In this document: positions 23,416-34,988 of the stretch, piece after piece
Layout: the number at the start of each line of letters is the position of its first letter
Numbering within the stretch: the stretch's first letter is position 1
NCBI GenBank assembly: GCA_033439255.1
Contig: CM065880.1
Coordinates: 558,001 to 622,000, forward strand
Direction: 5' to 3'
Origin: Hericium rajendrae
Lineage: Eukaryota; Basidiomycota; Agaricomycetes; Russulales; Hericiaceae
DNA: 64,000 bases
Notes under the pieces: model-generated
Database searches by the model: none
What the model saw: only the letters and a program-made list of their open reading frames with translations
What the model was told of the DNA's origin: nothing
Position numbers and translations under genes: made by a program

Positions 23416-26385
23416 GCTATTTGTATGGCTCTGATGCCAAATTTCAGAATAGGCTACTAGGCCTGTGATATATCCATGTCTATCGTGCCCAGGCCATCTA
23501 AGGAAAACTAATATAAGCAATGGTCCAGCCAGCAGGATAAGATTGATAGAACTCGTACTGTTTGCGTTAAGATCAATTGGATGCTGAGATGTGCCGACGG
23601 CGCTGACAGCCTTCCCTTTGCCCTTGCCAAAGAAGTCGGTCTCCATCTGGGGCACAGATCTGAGACCGAAGTATTCGCAAATGTAATTGCATTGGTGCTC
23701 GTTCGGAAAATGGTCAAAGAGCGGACTGAAATTGCCTTCCGCAAAAATCCCGCGACCGAGAGCCCTAGCGATCACAAGTTTGAGCAGTGGTAAAAATAAC
23801 CACAAAGCACGTACGGGTTTGTGATGATCTGCGGATCGGACAAAAGGCTATCTCCACCTAATGCCGGTTTAGCTGGTGCATCGTTCATAAGTAAGAGGCA
23901 GAACACATACCTTGGAAATCAGCAACAAATGCTAGCCCATCGGTCTTCCAGTACTGAACGTGTTGGACAAACGTCAGAAAATTGGCCCGATTCCTGTCTT
24001 CCTCGTTCTCTAGAGGAAGAACGTGCGCGGAGCCATTGCCAAGATACTTGCGCCAGGGACCGTCAGAGCCCTCGTCAATCCACTCTTCCAAAAGCGCAAC
24101 CAGACGCTTGTCTGGGTTGCCAGCAATTCCAATACACAGACCAGCCTCTACAAACCTCATACGAGGGACATAAAAGTCGCGTGGGCCACGGATGGTAGAC
24201 TCAAAATCTACAAAATCATACACCAGGCCCATTAGTGCATTCGCCCAAATAGAGCAACTGACTTCGCCTTTCAGTTTGGCCATCTGCCGGTGATTATCGT
24301 AAGGAAGACGGGGGTACTGGGGTCCTTTGGGATTGTCGTACACCATTTGCTTCATGCAGACCTTGAGGGAGGAGCCTGGCATGAAAAAAATCGGCATAGT
24401 GACGAGGGCCTCCCTGCCTTTTTTGAAGGCGCCAAACAGAGTGTTACTAGACACGTCGTATACAAGCTCGGTCTTGACCTGATTCGTCTCCGCTAGGGCG
24501 ATGTTGTCAGTGTGGCTGACAAGCTGTGCGAAGGCCGGCCGCTTGGGCGCATAGAAGGTGACCGGCTCCGTGACTGTAGAGACTGGAGTGTGATGTTAAA
24601 TGCCACAAGGTAACAGACAGGTAAAAGAATACTCACGAAGCGCTTGGATTTCACGTTTTCTGACTGCCTTTTGCTTCATGAGTGCAGCCTGAATGCGACT
24701 GGCTTCCTCTGACTGAGGATTGGCTACGGACTTGGAGGGAGGATCATTGTCTGACAAGTCTGCAGCCTGCACCGGAGATAGACTTAGTACCACAAGGTGA
24801 GAGATGCCCGCCCAGGTACACACCTCTGAATCACGCTTTCTGGCAGAAGATCTCGCAGATCTCTGCAGCGGCTTATTATGTTTCACCGGGCCCTCAACGC
24901 TTCCAGGGCGCAGAGCCAGCCTCTAAAATAAACAGACCATTAGCCAAGCAGAGCGAGATTTGAACAGTACTCACCTCAGATTTGTCCTTCGGGGTAAGGC
25001 GCGAAACGGGTCTACCCGCTGGAGATTCCGACAAACTGGCAAAACCCAGCTTGGCAAAGTCAATGGATGGGAGGGTTGTATCCTAGCTCCGAAGGTCAAC
25101 GGTGAGATAGAAGGATCAGCTGTTGGAATGGAGTCATACCTCTGGCATCACCTCAACGCGCTGTTCATCAATGTCCGAAGCGATGATGTGGTCCTCGATA
25201 AGCTGTAGCTTATCGTGAGACAGCTTCAGATACACGTGCGTGTCGCCAGCATAGAACTTCTTGACCGTACTCTTGCCCTTCTTCTGCAGGAAGTCGTCAT
25301 AAAATGCGTACGGGTGCTCATGGGTAGCTGGAAGGATTGGTCCGTATTTCTTGTTCTTCAACTCAAAGTCACCCATTGTAAATATGGTATAATTATGGGA
25401 CCAGGCGAGGTATTGAGGGAGCAGGGAAGTATACATGAGGAGATGGAGGTCATCTTTGGTTATCTTGGCCGGCACGTAGCTGATCGTCTCCTGAATGGTC
25501 TATCGAAGCTCCGATGAGATGGGCGCAGAAGTACATGATAATTACTTACCGAGATAATGGAATGCTTTGTCCGACCAGGAAGGAAAGTGCACATCGCAGC
25601 AATTACAGTTACGTACTCCGCGTCATGGCTGGCCAACTTCTGGAAATGAAGGCACATCTGCTCATGCAAGATCTTGGCCTTTTCCTGGGAGATACCATCT
25701 ACAGACCCTGACAAACGCTCCAGCACCTCGCGTGGAAACATGTTGCCAGGAGCAAGAATCTGGATGCTGGTGCCAGTGGTGACGCGAACATGAGGCCTGT
25801 GACGGGCAGCAGGCAGTGCCGTGGATGGACCAGCACTACGTTGACCTTGATAGCCATTGACGACACCAGGGCCGACAGCACGGACAGGGTATTGGGGCTC
25901 TGTAAATAAAGATCTGATGTGTGAGAGCAGAGAGTAATGCAAATGCAAGGAACGTACCACCCCTTTGGCCAGAGGCCGTCTGACGACGAACAAGCTGGTA
26001 TTGAGCGGCCTGAGACTCTGGAGAAGGAGCCCTGACTTCATCAGGTTCAAGCTCCTCCAAGTCGCTATCGATAGCGTTGCCTTTGGGTTCTGGATAGTCT
26101 ATAATAAGTTGATCAAGACTTAGCAGGCCTGGTTAGCATGCGAGACGAAGAAGACAACGTACCAGTGTCTTTGGTGGCGTAATACTTGTTGCACTGTCGA
26201 CAGACCCAATGGCCTAACTGTCCTTCACTGGCATTCTCGCTTTGCAGATAAAACATCTGTGTCTTGTACGAAATTTTCCTGCACCCCTTGCATTTGAGCC
26301 GAGCGTTGTGATCTGTGGTGAAGGCGGCCCTCCTCTGGCTGGGCTGCACGATAGAAGGCTCATTTTGAACGGTGAATATGGCCAT
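23398..26385 (-). CDS. alpha-type protein kinase with N-terminal zinc ribbon
   Basis: Atypical Ser/Thr kinase of the alpha-kinase family. ATG at 26385. Exon 1 holds a zinc-ribbon-like site, CKGC about 28 residues before CRQC. Later exons contain an acidic/Ser-rich linker (DSDLEELEPDEVRAPSPESQ), a conserved middle region (HTRHVRV-type segment, HIIASDIDEQRVEV) and a basic linker. The kinase domain is encoded by 23760-24580: FVDFESTIRGPRDFYVPRMR, FVEAGLCIGIAG, then after a 37-base intron GGDSLLSDPQIITNP, the catalytic-loop signature of fungal alpha-kinases, and EGNFSPLFDHFP with HQCNYICEYFGL, whose CxxxC plus His fit the structural zinc site. About nine exons join in frame with GT..AG introns, so the gene looks intact. 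Such kinases are expanded in agaricomycetes; substrates are unknown. The hydrophobic C-terminal stretch (LILLAGPLLILVFL) may anchor it in a membrane. Confidence 0.8.
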
Positions 26386-26555
26386 TTGAGCGAGAGGAAA
26401 TGACGGTGTCCCAGGAGGGTATACTCGACAGACAGTCTGAAGGCAGAATGGTCGACGAGAGACAGGAATGGTTCGGCATCTGCCGAGACTCACCGATATG
26501 ATGTAGAAAATGCTCAGAGGGCGGTATCGCTCAGTATGGTGAAGGAATTAATTTA

Positions 26556-26897
26556 TCAGAGCAACTGGCATATGGACTGATGGGCTTGATCGAACTCCTT
26601 GTCAGGAGCACGAGGCGCAACACCATGCGAGCCCTGAACTAAAATGTGAGTGCCTGCTGCTAAACGAGCGGAGTCAGAGCAGTACTCACTACGTCTGTGA
26701 ATGACAGCCATTTGTTGCCAATATTTCCTACCTGTGGCCTGTGCTAAGTGGTGATCATGCTTGAAGGCCAAAGCTGCGAGGTCCATGTCAGTGGGTTTCC
26801 GCTGACGTCGTCTGCGAGTGCAGGATTGCGCACGACTCACGAGCCCGGTGCTCCAAAATGAGTATCTAGCAGAAGATAAGCCAATATAAATCACCAC
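26556..26897 (-). CDS. possible small unrecognised gene
   Basis: A coherent frame includes MDLAALAFKHDHHLAQATGR and, after a probable intron near 26690, THILVQGSHGVAPRAPDK to a stop. It lies 170 bases upstream of the alpha-kinase ATG on the same strand, so it could be a 5' exon of that gene or a separate short gene. No domain seen. Confidence 0.3.
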   Translation of the reverse strand: MVIYIGLSSARYSFWSTGLVSRAQSCTRRRRQRKPTDMDLAALAFKHDHHLAQATGRKYWQQMAVIHRRSEYCSDSARLAAGTHILVQGSHGVAPRAPDKEFDQAHQSICQLL

Positions 26898-27412
26898 TCA
26901 CCAGGCCTCCAAATTGCAGACATGTCGTGCCAAATTCTCTAACCTCTCAAGGCCCGCATCGCAAGGCAGGCGCCCTCAAATGTGACGATATCGAACTAGA
27001 CATCAGCAGCAGACCGCTGACGCCCGGCATGCGGACACAAGCGCTGGGCTATGCCTAGCATGGGTTCTTTGCTGTTGGAATAATACATGTCGTGAGGCGT
27101 TGCTTATTTAGCTGAGTCAAATCTATGCTCACCTGTACTTCGAAGTTTTAAGCTCTCGTCCGAGCCGGTAACTCTAGGCAAGAGACCTGCACGGCAAGCA
27201 GCAACCCACCCCAAGGCTGAAGTATTCATAGCGAGCGTGCTTCCGCTGATGTCCATGGAACCATGGCGACCCTGGGCTGTACCCAGCGCGTGCTTTGCAT
27301 ACTTCGATCGGTATGTTATTGTTCGTTTAGCTGACTCGAAACGACACTCACCTTAGACTGGTCGGTTTCAGCTGCCTTAAAACCTGGCGCCATGCCTGCC
27401 TGGTACACCAGA
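26898..27412. other. noncoding stretch with two hairpins
   Basis: Hairpin-forming strings GCTGGGCTATGCCTAGC (about 27043) and CTGGGCTGTACCCAG (about 27275) match the hairpin at 19561. A palindrome CCATGGAACCATGG lies near 27253. No gene seen. Confidence 0.45.
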
Positions 27413-28402
27413 GGCATCATCGTCAAGTTACATAGCCTGGGTTGCCCGCTGTCTTTGACCCGCTGGACTCTCAATCTCCCAGTATCGTGCTCCAATGACT
27501 TCCGAGCGTGTCACGGCCAAGTAACCTGATGCGTGCATCTGCATTGCGCCACCGGGACTGGGTTTTAGAGTCGGAGACACTGACTTCTTCCTAAAGGTCA
27601 GTATAATCAGTTTCGAATGGGAACAGCAACTTACTGTCTTGCTGCTTGCAGCGCATCTCCTCCATGCCGCGCTGCTTATGGTTTTCCCATATCGACCCCC
27701 GGTCTCTCGTCTATCCCTGCGTGTTTCCCATCATCGTCAAGTATGTGGCGCTGGTGTATTTCGTGTAGTCTCCGACCTGAATATCCTCACGCTGGTGTGA
27801 TGCATGAACAGCGTCATCATGAAGTTACGAGGCGAAAGCACTCAGTCTCATGGCGTCTTCATGCTGGACACCTCGCACGCAGTTGACATCGCGCTCACGT
27901 GGCCATCACAGGCATTGTCGTCAAATTATGGTGCATGGGTTGAACACGGAGTCGGCGTAGCCGTTGGCGCCTATTGCTGCGATCTGGAGTTCGACTCGAG
28001 GTAAGTCAGCAACTTCGGCAGAAAGTACAGCTTTTCAAACTTACATTGTTGCCATGTGTCACCCCCTGCAATGTCTGGTCGCTGCCCAACAATATCTTTC
28101 CAAAGGCCGTCGCACCTGCATATGGATGCCCGAGCGTCATCATCAAGTTATCGCCATGGATGCGAGCACCAACCGCATCTTCCGCTATCGCTGGCGGCGG
28201 ATCCGAGTTGAAGGTCGTGGCTTGATTATCCAGGTCAGTATAAGTACTTCTCACATTTTGGAACACAAAGAGCTGCTCACTGTCTCACAGCGAATGGCGC
28301 AGCATCACCTCATGTCGATCACTACCCCCCATCCCCGCACGCTGGCTTCACACTCTCTCTACAACATTCCGTGCGACACGCCAAGGATGTCATCGTCAAG
28401 TA
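27413..28402 (+). repeat. array 2 of the 17-base GGCATCATCATCAAGT motif
   Basis: Six occurrences on the plus strand at about 27413, 27727, 27810, 27911, 28133 and 28386, spaced 83-314 bases (forms include GGCATCATCGTCAAGTT and AGCGTCATCATCAAGTT). They translate to GIIVKL, PIIVKY, SVIMKL, GIVVKL, SVIIKL and DVIVKY in the frame that keeps the pattern. Splice-donor-like and acceptor-like strings lie between units. This mirrors array 1 (18488-19166) on the other strand. Function unknown. Confidence 0.6.
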
Positions 28403-29316
28403 CGTGGGGTACGCCTCGCGTGGCTAGACCTGCAGGGCCTGTCGCAGCCTCAAGACAACTGTATTGAGATGGTCAGAATGTATTTAGCCTAGTACAAATG
28501 AGAATCGAACCCGTGATCCACGAAAACCTTAGAAATTTGATCGTACGAAATACTCAACAGCAAAGATTGATGCAAGATGGGCTATTAGGCTTGAGAAGCC
28601 TGGAGATGGGAGACGCCGCTGGCCTCATGAGCAGACTTGACCTGTTTTGCTATTCGCAAAGTTGCTACGCATACGTGAGATCAGATGCACAGCTTACATT
28701 GGGAAGTTGAACAGGATGAACACTTTGAGGGCCTTTTCTTTGCGGTGCTTGGAATAATCGTGGCGGGTATGCGAGGCTTCGTTGCGTTGTCTAGGACACG
28801 AAGATGGCGATAGATATGGAACCCGAGAGCGGCTGTGAGGCTACTGCAAGAGAACAATGAATTCTAGGCTGCACGGTCCCGATGAAGGTACACACACCGT
28901 GAAGTATTCCAGGGCTCATGTGAGGATGGGTTAATGCCTCGTACAGATGTGACAAAAGCTCAGACTAAGAGCTCGATGGGGCGACAGCAAGAAGAAGAAT
29001 AATGCATGCTATGTGGACTAAATTCATATTGCAGCATGTACAGCACATACCGTACATACATGTACTAGGTACAGACAGGACGGAGGCAAAATTGTACAGA
29101 TCGTTATCTAGATCGTTGGTAAAACGTGCCGCAAGATAAGACGTACGTGATGATAATAGCTCATCAGGGAGTGATCAGGGTCCGGTGGACGACAGCACCG
29201 CCCTACGCAAACAAATGCCATATATGGAAGCCATTGTCGCTGAAAATCGAGCAGGCCGCTCTCGGATTCCATAGCGCAAGGTTCCCTTATTCGTTTCTGC
29301 GGAAGACGCCCGAATC
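28403..29316. other. intergenic, nothing supported
   Basis: Short frames only. A string resembling a tRNA T-loop (GGTTCGATTC on the minus strand at about 28505) lacks a foldable tRNA body. The stretch 28990-29060 is AT-rich. Confidence 0.35.
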
Positions 29317-30336
29317 ATGGACTCGAAGATGCAACTTGAAGGCTTTGACATCGAGATGCTTTTGGGGAAGTCATCTGAATCTCATAATGATAAATCTACT
29401 GCCTTTGGCGGGCTGGAGACTCTGCTTGGCATCTTAAGTCTCAATCAAGTATCCAATGCCACAGCAGAAATATCCATTGAACGTCACTGGGGAAAAGCGT
29501 TACCTGGTGTTTTTATGGACCATAGCCTCTTAACTATATCGTGCGTCATTCTCTTTTTTTAAATCTCGATACTGAGCTCACCCAACGGCTGCGGGCGCGT
29601 AAATTGCAGCAATCAGAATGCAGAAACCCTACCTGGATTTGGATGCTGGAAGACCAAAGCCAAGCCTGATTTTCTCTCAGCTCATGCAACCAAACCCTCT
29701 TATATGCGCCTCGCGGTACTCATCGGCGAAGCCAAGTTAGCTGTGACTGAAGCAGAAGAAAAGAAGGTCAAGACTCAGATGGCCGTCGCCATCCAACCAA
29801 CTCTGCAGTTGTTCGCAGCCCTTTTGATCAATTTATGCGAGATGGATCAACAGGCGGTAAACAGAAAACGTAGTACCGAAATGTTGACATTCAACGTATG
29901 TGAATGATTTGGTCTAAGTTTCGCTCTGTTGTATTTATTTGTTATGCCCCAGCCTTTCAATTCTCGAAAAGAGGCAGAAATTCCTGATTGGATGCGACTC
30001 TATGGCCTTCGCTATGATAAGAAGGGCATCCACTTATGCGTCTTCTTTCTGACCTATACTATCGTCGACGAGGAAGGGAAGAAGAAATTGAAATGGCATT
30101 ACAACTGTATGGACGTCGACGGTCGCACATCCATGAAGACGATTTTACAACGTCGCGTCTTACATGAGAGACTTCAGCTGCTCGTTACGCTGCTAGTCAT
30201 CAAAAAGTCAGCGCTGAACACGGCGAGCGAATGGGTGAAGCACAAGGAGCATCTTCCGCAGAATATCATCGACCTCGATAAAGCCTCCATGGATGCCCGT
30301 AAAGCAGGAGTCAACCTCAACAAAATAGAGGAGTAG
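29317..30336 (+). CDS. PD-(D/E)XK-nuclease-like family member 2
   Basis: Exon from 29317 (MDSKMQLEGFDIEML), an intron at about 29543-29610, then an exon with PDF (29664-29672) followed 18 residues later by LIGEAK (GEAK codons 29725-29736). This is the textbook PD...ExK arrangement of restriction-endonuclease-like folds. It continues KTQMAVAIQPTLQLFAALL, then an intron ending TGCCCCAG, then the family C-terminal exon EIPDWMRLYGLRYDKKG...LLVTLLVIKKSAL and a stop after LNKIEE. No break seen in the 3' two-thirds; the true N-terminus may lie upstream. I infer a nuclease-fold protein with catalytic residues kept. Targets unknown. Confidence 0.6.
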
Positions 30337-30659
30337 GTCATAGTCAATTGACGAGCTGTGCTTGGACTTCGAGTGGGGCGTTTTTTTTTTGATAAATTGC
30401 GGACTTTGTTTCTCGTCGAATAGAATGATAGAAATGAACTTCTTTCTATACTTACCCACGCGGAATGCTTTCCTGAGACAGGTACCAGACATTGATGGAT
30501 TGATGTCGAGCACTTAGGCCTCACAGCCTGTTCTGGTTAGGGAGACCATAGCAGTGACAGCGTATCGTGCAGTAAGGGCACTAGTTCGTCTTCAGTGGGT
30601 TAATCTGGATTCTCATGGAACCACGTTGGAACTACGGAAAACCTAAGATCATGACGTTC
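30337..30659. other. spacer before duplicated block A
   Basis: No gene seen. A T10 run lies near 30380. Confidence 0.35.
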
Positions 30660-33152
30660 TACATAACTTATACGATCATAAACTCCCGAAAGACAATTAC
30701 TGAGATGTGTAGGACGAGGAATGATGTATTTGGGGATATACAGTATCGCATAAACTCTACTTGCAACGAACGACAACTATCGGCCAGACGAGCAATGAGA
30801 TATGCATGAAACGAAAGATAATGATGACGTACAATACAATATAGTGACAAAATGTACAGCATAGCCAGTGCGAGGGAGACTGCGGAGAGATGAGGACCGA
30901 CCGAGAGAAACATAAGATAACGAACAGCGCTAGTAGGTTTGAGCGAGTGCAGCTACACCACAGCCTAGTGCCCTCCTGCCACTCCTCCCGCAACACAACA
31001 CCCACCGCGCGACACAAGGCAGCTCACCTCGACCTCAGGCCCCACCTCACCCTTGTCCTCCTGCCCCCAGCCCGCGATGCGCTGCGACACGACGAGACAC
31101 GCAGAGTGGAACCGGTGCACGCACACCCTGCCGTCCCGTCGCCCTGCGCCTGCGGCGAGAGGATGGACACCATCTCCTTGGCGCCAGGCCGCAGCTCCAG
31201 CGTCAGGTCTTCGTCCGACGGACCAATGCCACAGAGACGTCGTCGCAGAGCAATACCGCATCGCGCTCTTGCTGCTCGATGCGCTGGCGCAATGTCGGAC
31301 CAGGCAGTCGCGGCACCGTCCATGTCGGCTTCTAGCAGGGTAGCGTGTTCGTCGGCGCAGGCCCAGACGCAGGCGGCAGTACGCCATATCTGAAAGGCGA
31401 GAAGACGAATGGCCGGGCTTGTTAATGCGGGCGAGGAGGGAAATCGCGCGGAATCAGTCGGGGCATCTGAGGTTGAGCCTGGGCTTGAGCGGGCTATGGG
31501 ATTGGCTGAGGTACCGATGCAAGTAGAGGTGGCGATTGTGGAGCTGCCTGCTGCTGCCCTTCATGCTGTGGTGTCGGGGCCTGGGGCTGTTGAGGCTGTT
31601 GACCTGCTGACTGGCCAGCTGCTTGCTCCTGCTGCCGCAATTGCAACTCGTCTCTAAATGTTGTCTGTGCTCGGTTCAACGCGGCCATAGATGAATGCTT
31701 TTGGCGCTGGGGATGGAGATGAGTCTCGGGCGGTGGCATCGTAATCATCGATACAATACCTGACATCTCCCAGAAACCAGCACCCGAACCGCCTGCAAAG
31801 TTGAGCGGGACGAACATTGGCTGGGCATCAGCGCGGAGGTGATCAAGGCAGTTGAGGCACCTGCGGCTGGGATTGTAGCGCATCTGCCTGAGGTTGCTGT
31901 GGTTGCGGCTGTGGTTGGTGAGATTGAGGTTGCAATGCCAGTGCCGGCTCTGCTGGAGCCTGCTGAGTCGTTACAGCCTGACTAGGTGTAGGCGTAGCTC
32001 CGAAGGCCGTCCGCCATTGCGCTTGCTCCTATTGACCTCGCATCTGGGCATGCCGCTCCCTCTGGGTTGGCATCATGTGTCGCGGAGCGCTTTGCGGGAG
32101 GCCCTCAGGATCAATGTCGAATCGACACTTCGGTCACGGCGTCTGGCGGGGACGCGCGAACCACGGAATGACGCAGGCACTGTGGAAGACGTGCGAGCAA
32201 GGCAGAGCAACGATGGGCGAGAACGGTTTCTCGTCCTCGTTCTCGTCCGCATTATCGGTGGCAGACGTGGTGCTTGCCGGAGGCTACCCGTAGGTGTAGT
32301 GGTTGTGGCCTGATTGTGAGATACGTCGATCGATGATGATGCCTGTGGGGAGGCGTGAGGCTGCCGGAGCTACTAATCGTACCCACCATCCATAGTGACA
32401 TCACCGTCACCGTCCTGCTTGTTCTCCGCCCATCCAGTCCCAGTGTCCTCGCCCAAAAACGGTTCGCCGTACACCGCGCGTCCTGCGCTCATCCCGTCCG
32501 TGTCTCCATCCTCTTGTGCGAGCTCTCTATGCGCTTCACCAGGCCTTCTGGTACGACCTCAAGCCCGCGCACCAACTTGTGCGCGCGGACCGGGTCATCG
32601 CGCTCCAGCTCCATACCCGTGCCGCCGATCGCTCAAGCACCAAGCATGCCGAACATGTTCAACACGTCGGTGAGCAACGTTCCAGTCCACTGGGCGCGCT
32701 TCACGCTCGTATCATCCAAGATCTGGACGTTCACGTTGCCTGAACAGGGTTGTTTTGGAGTGGGGTTAGGCGCAGGCTGACCCCGAGCCTGGGTGTGCGG
32801 TTCAAGCTGCACTTGAGCTTGAGCCAGCATGGACTGAGCATCACCAGCTGTCGGCGGCAGCAGTGCAACAGGGATGATGGTCATGTCATAAGACAAAGCG
32901 AGCATATTCCGTTCGGTCCGTCGTCGAAATGGAAGTGGCGGTGCGGCGGTGCGTTGCCCTGCTGATTTTGGTTCGCAGGCTGATCGCCTGCTTGCCCTGC
33001 ATCTGAGGGAATGGTGGAGGAGGAAAGTGATGGTGCGCATGGTGCGCATGTGCGTGTGCTGCAGGAAGGACGGAACAAGTGGGCTAATATCGCGAGGTAA
33101 ACGGCAATGTGATTGGGGGTGCTGACGCTGACGCTGCGGGTTCGTAGGTGCT
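30660..33152. repeat. duplicated block A, copy 1 (partner 56670-59275)
   Basis: Matches 56670-59275 over its length with moderate divergence, e.g. GAGGACCGACCGAGAGAAAC at 30892 and 56934, and the CT-rich string CCCTCCTGCCACTCCTCC near 30970. Similarity stops at about 33150 (GGGTTCG(T/C)A(G/A)GTGCT). From there this copy continues into a CreA-gene fragment while the partner continues into the 5' exon of the RING gene. Confidence 0.8.
30965..33110 (-). pseudogene. RING-finger gene copy, 5' end lost and frameshifted
   Basis: Minus-strand exon pieces match the RING gene at 57062-59623: a Gln/Pro-rich segment (31494-31883), an Ala/Gln/Pro-rich segment (32633-33049, ending NVNVQILDDTSVKRAQWTGT) and the RING core near 31000-31300. 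In the core this copy reads LCDDVSV where the partner reads LCDDVSCGIG; a one-base difference near 31238 removes the second Cys and shifts the frame. The first exon is replaced by the CreA fragment at 33153. It cannot encode a normal RING E3. Confidence 0.65.
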
Positions 33153-33494
33153 GGAATCCATGACGCCGATCCACCCGCCGCCCGCCCCTACTCACGCGCC
33201 GAGCCAAGGGCAGAAGGCATGGCCGCTGAGCACGCCGCACTTGGGGATCGGGACGCCGATGCGCGCGGCGGCGTCGACGTCGATGCCGGCGAGCCGGAGC
33301 GGCTCGCTGCCGATTAAGCTTGTGCCACTGCGGATTGCATCGCCGGAGCCGGGTGGGAAGGGCGCGGAGGCGGAGGAGGGGCGCGCGCGCATGGAGCTGC
33401 CTGGGTTCAGCGAGGTCGAGGCCGCTGCGGGCGCGGGGTACCTCGAGCGGCCGTAGGCCCGCGTTTGTCTGTTTGTTTGGTTACGCGTATTGTA
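33153..33494 (+). pseudogene. CreA-gene C-terminal fragment, copy 1
   Basis: Starts within the CreA-like gene's last exon (MTPIHPPPAP, homologous to about 6446) and runs through PASRSGS and SPEPGGKGAEAEEGRAR to the stop after GYLERP, then into the 3' flank. The reading frame is open, but there is no zinc-finger part and no promoter. It contains a small insertion (THAP) relative to the source. Fused directly to block A. Its continuation is at 36676, beyond the Helitron. Confidence 0.85.
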
Positions 33495-33878
33495 TCCCTT
33501 GCTCGGAGAGCAGGCTCTCAACTCTCACAATGTTGCGTGAAAACGTGCAGGCACAGCGTCCTCGAACAAACAAACGCCTTATTAGGATAAAATTTCTATT
33601 TTGGATTGCAATGACCTCAGTCGTGATATCATCTTGAAGTCATCGTACTGCGGATGGACTGCGCATTTCTTCGTACTAATACTGCAAGTCGGGTCTTCGT
33701 GGGCGCCTGAACTTTCACTCGTTCGACGTCATGGGCAAGTTGACAGCTGACTCCGACTTTAAAGCTTTGGTTGATCATGAATCCACCATCCATCCTCATC
33801 TCTTGCCGCACGAAGATGATGGTGAAGAAATCTCTGATCGTTTGATGAGGTGCGTGATGAACCTGTACTATGTAATCC

Positions 33879-34769
33879 TCAGGCGACAGATAACAAGGAT
33901 GGAAGTATACGAGGATGCTGAGGTAGGAGATGTCCGTCAACCATATGCGCTATATCGCTTGTATTAATAGCGAACGTCGTGACGTTTCCCCGCAGGGCAT
34001 TCTGTAATGAATCGGGATTGAATCCACCACGGCGATCCTTCGGGTACAGCTTGATGATACATGCTCGAACATAGCACATAGCAACCAACATAGACTCAGG
34101 AATCGTCAGCCTCTCTAGCTCAAAGGGAGTGTCGCCTAGCCAAAGACCATTTGCCAACGAAAATGGTGGAGGCTTTATTGGATTCTGTCCTAGAAAAGAA
34201 AAACATTCCTCGCACATGTCCACAGATGGTATGTCATCATCATGACAAGCCTCCCTCTGTAAAAGCATGCCATGGAACAATGCTTGATGCTCGTGCGGAG
34301 TCCTCGGCTCCAAGACATGTGAGTTCGGAATATCAGCCAACAAGACCTTCGCTTTCGCGGCCTCTCGTTCCCATCTCTCTCGACCACACACTCCACAAAC
34401 GTAACGGCAAAAAGCTGCATTAGACGTCGCAGCAAAGAACTTGCGATAACATGCGTCCAGTTCTTCTTCCATAGGCAAGTCCAGATAATGCTCGATGTTT
34501 GGTTCTTCTTCATCCTCGACTGCTAGGCGACGCCGGACCCGGCGCTGAATGCTTACATTCTCAACCCGTCTTCGACGATGCTGCTGTCGTTCTGACTGCT
34601 TCCGTTGGATAGCTTGATCTAGGACTTCATGAGCATCTGCACTAAGCGAGCAGACCTCCTCCACCAACACAACCCTGGAACGTTTAGCTCTCGATGAAAA
34701 TTGATGAAGGTCTCCCACTATCTCAATGATCTCTTCCTTCGTCAATTCTTGCAACGATAAATGAGACAT
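33879..34769 (-). CDS. DUF6570-type Helitron-associated protein
   Basis: Single 296-codon frame from an ATG at 34769 (MSHLSLQELTKEEII). It begins with a short SAP-like helical segment and has a basic stretch QRRVRRRLAVEDEEE. CGVCGRERWEREAA, VDMCEECFSFLGQN, FSLANGLWLGDTPFELERLT and AMCYVRACIIKLYPKD follow, then NALRGNVTTFAINT. This cysteine-containing module followed by LPEQ/LTIPE- and KLYPKD-like blocks is the N-terminal region found ahead of the helicase in many basidiomycete Helitron proteins. Here it ends at LPSLLSVA without the Rep/helicase part, so the protein is truncated relative to autonomous elements. Confidence 0.65.
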   Translation of the reverse strand: MSHLSLQELTKEEIIEIVGDLHQFSSRAKRSRVVLVEEVCSLSADAHEVLDQAIQRKQSERQQHRRRRVENVSIQRRVRRRLAVEDEEEPNIEHYLDLPMEEELDACYRKFFAATSNAAFCRYVCGVCGRERWEREAAKAKVLLADIPNSHVLEPRTPHEHQALFHGMLLQREACHDDDIPSVDMCEECFSFLGQNPIKPPPFSLANGLWLGDTPFELERLTIPESMLVAMCYVRACIIKLYPKDRRGGFNPDSLQNALRGNVTTFAINTSDIAHMVDGHLLPQHPRILPSLLSVA

Positions 34770-34988
34770 GACCTGCAGAAGAGAAGTGGTTCACGCCCAC
34801 CCTGCGATCCGTTGACTGATTACCACATCTGCTGCCGATGACCTCCGAATGTCTAGGGTCACGGATAGGAGCACCCACCTCAACCTAAAACCATCATGTC
34901 TGATTCTCCTACAAACACGCCGGTGCGCTGCTTCTTCTCAATCTTACCATAAAAAATACTGACAACGACCCAGGACAACGATCAGCCT

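Noticed and set aside
28495-28580. tRNA on the minus strand (T-loop-like GGTTCGATTC)
   Set aside because: The T-stem does not pair and no acceptor stem or anticodon arm can be folded around it.
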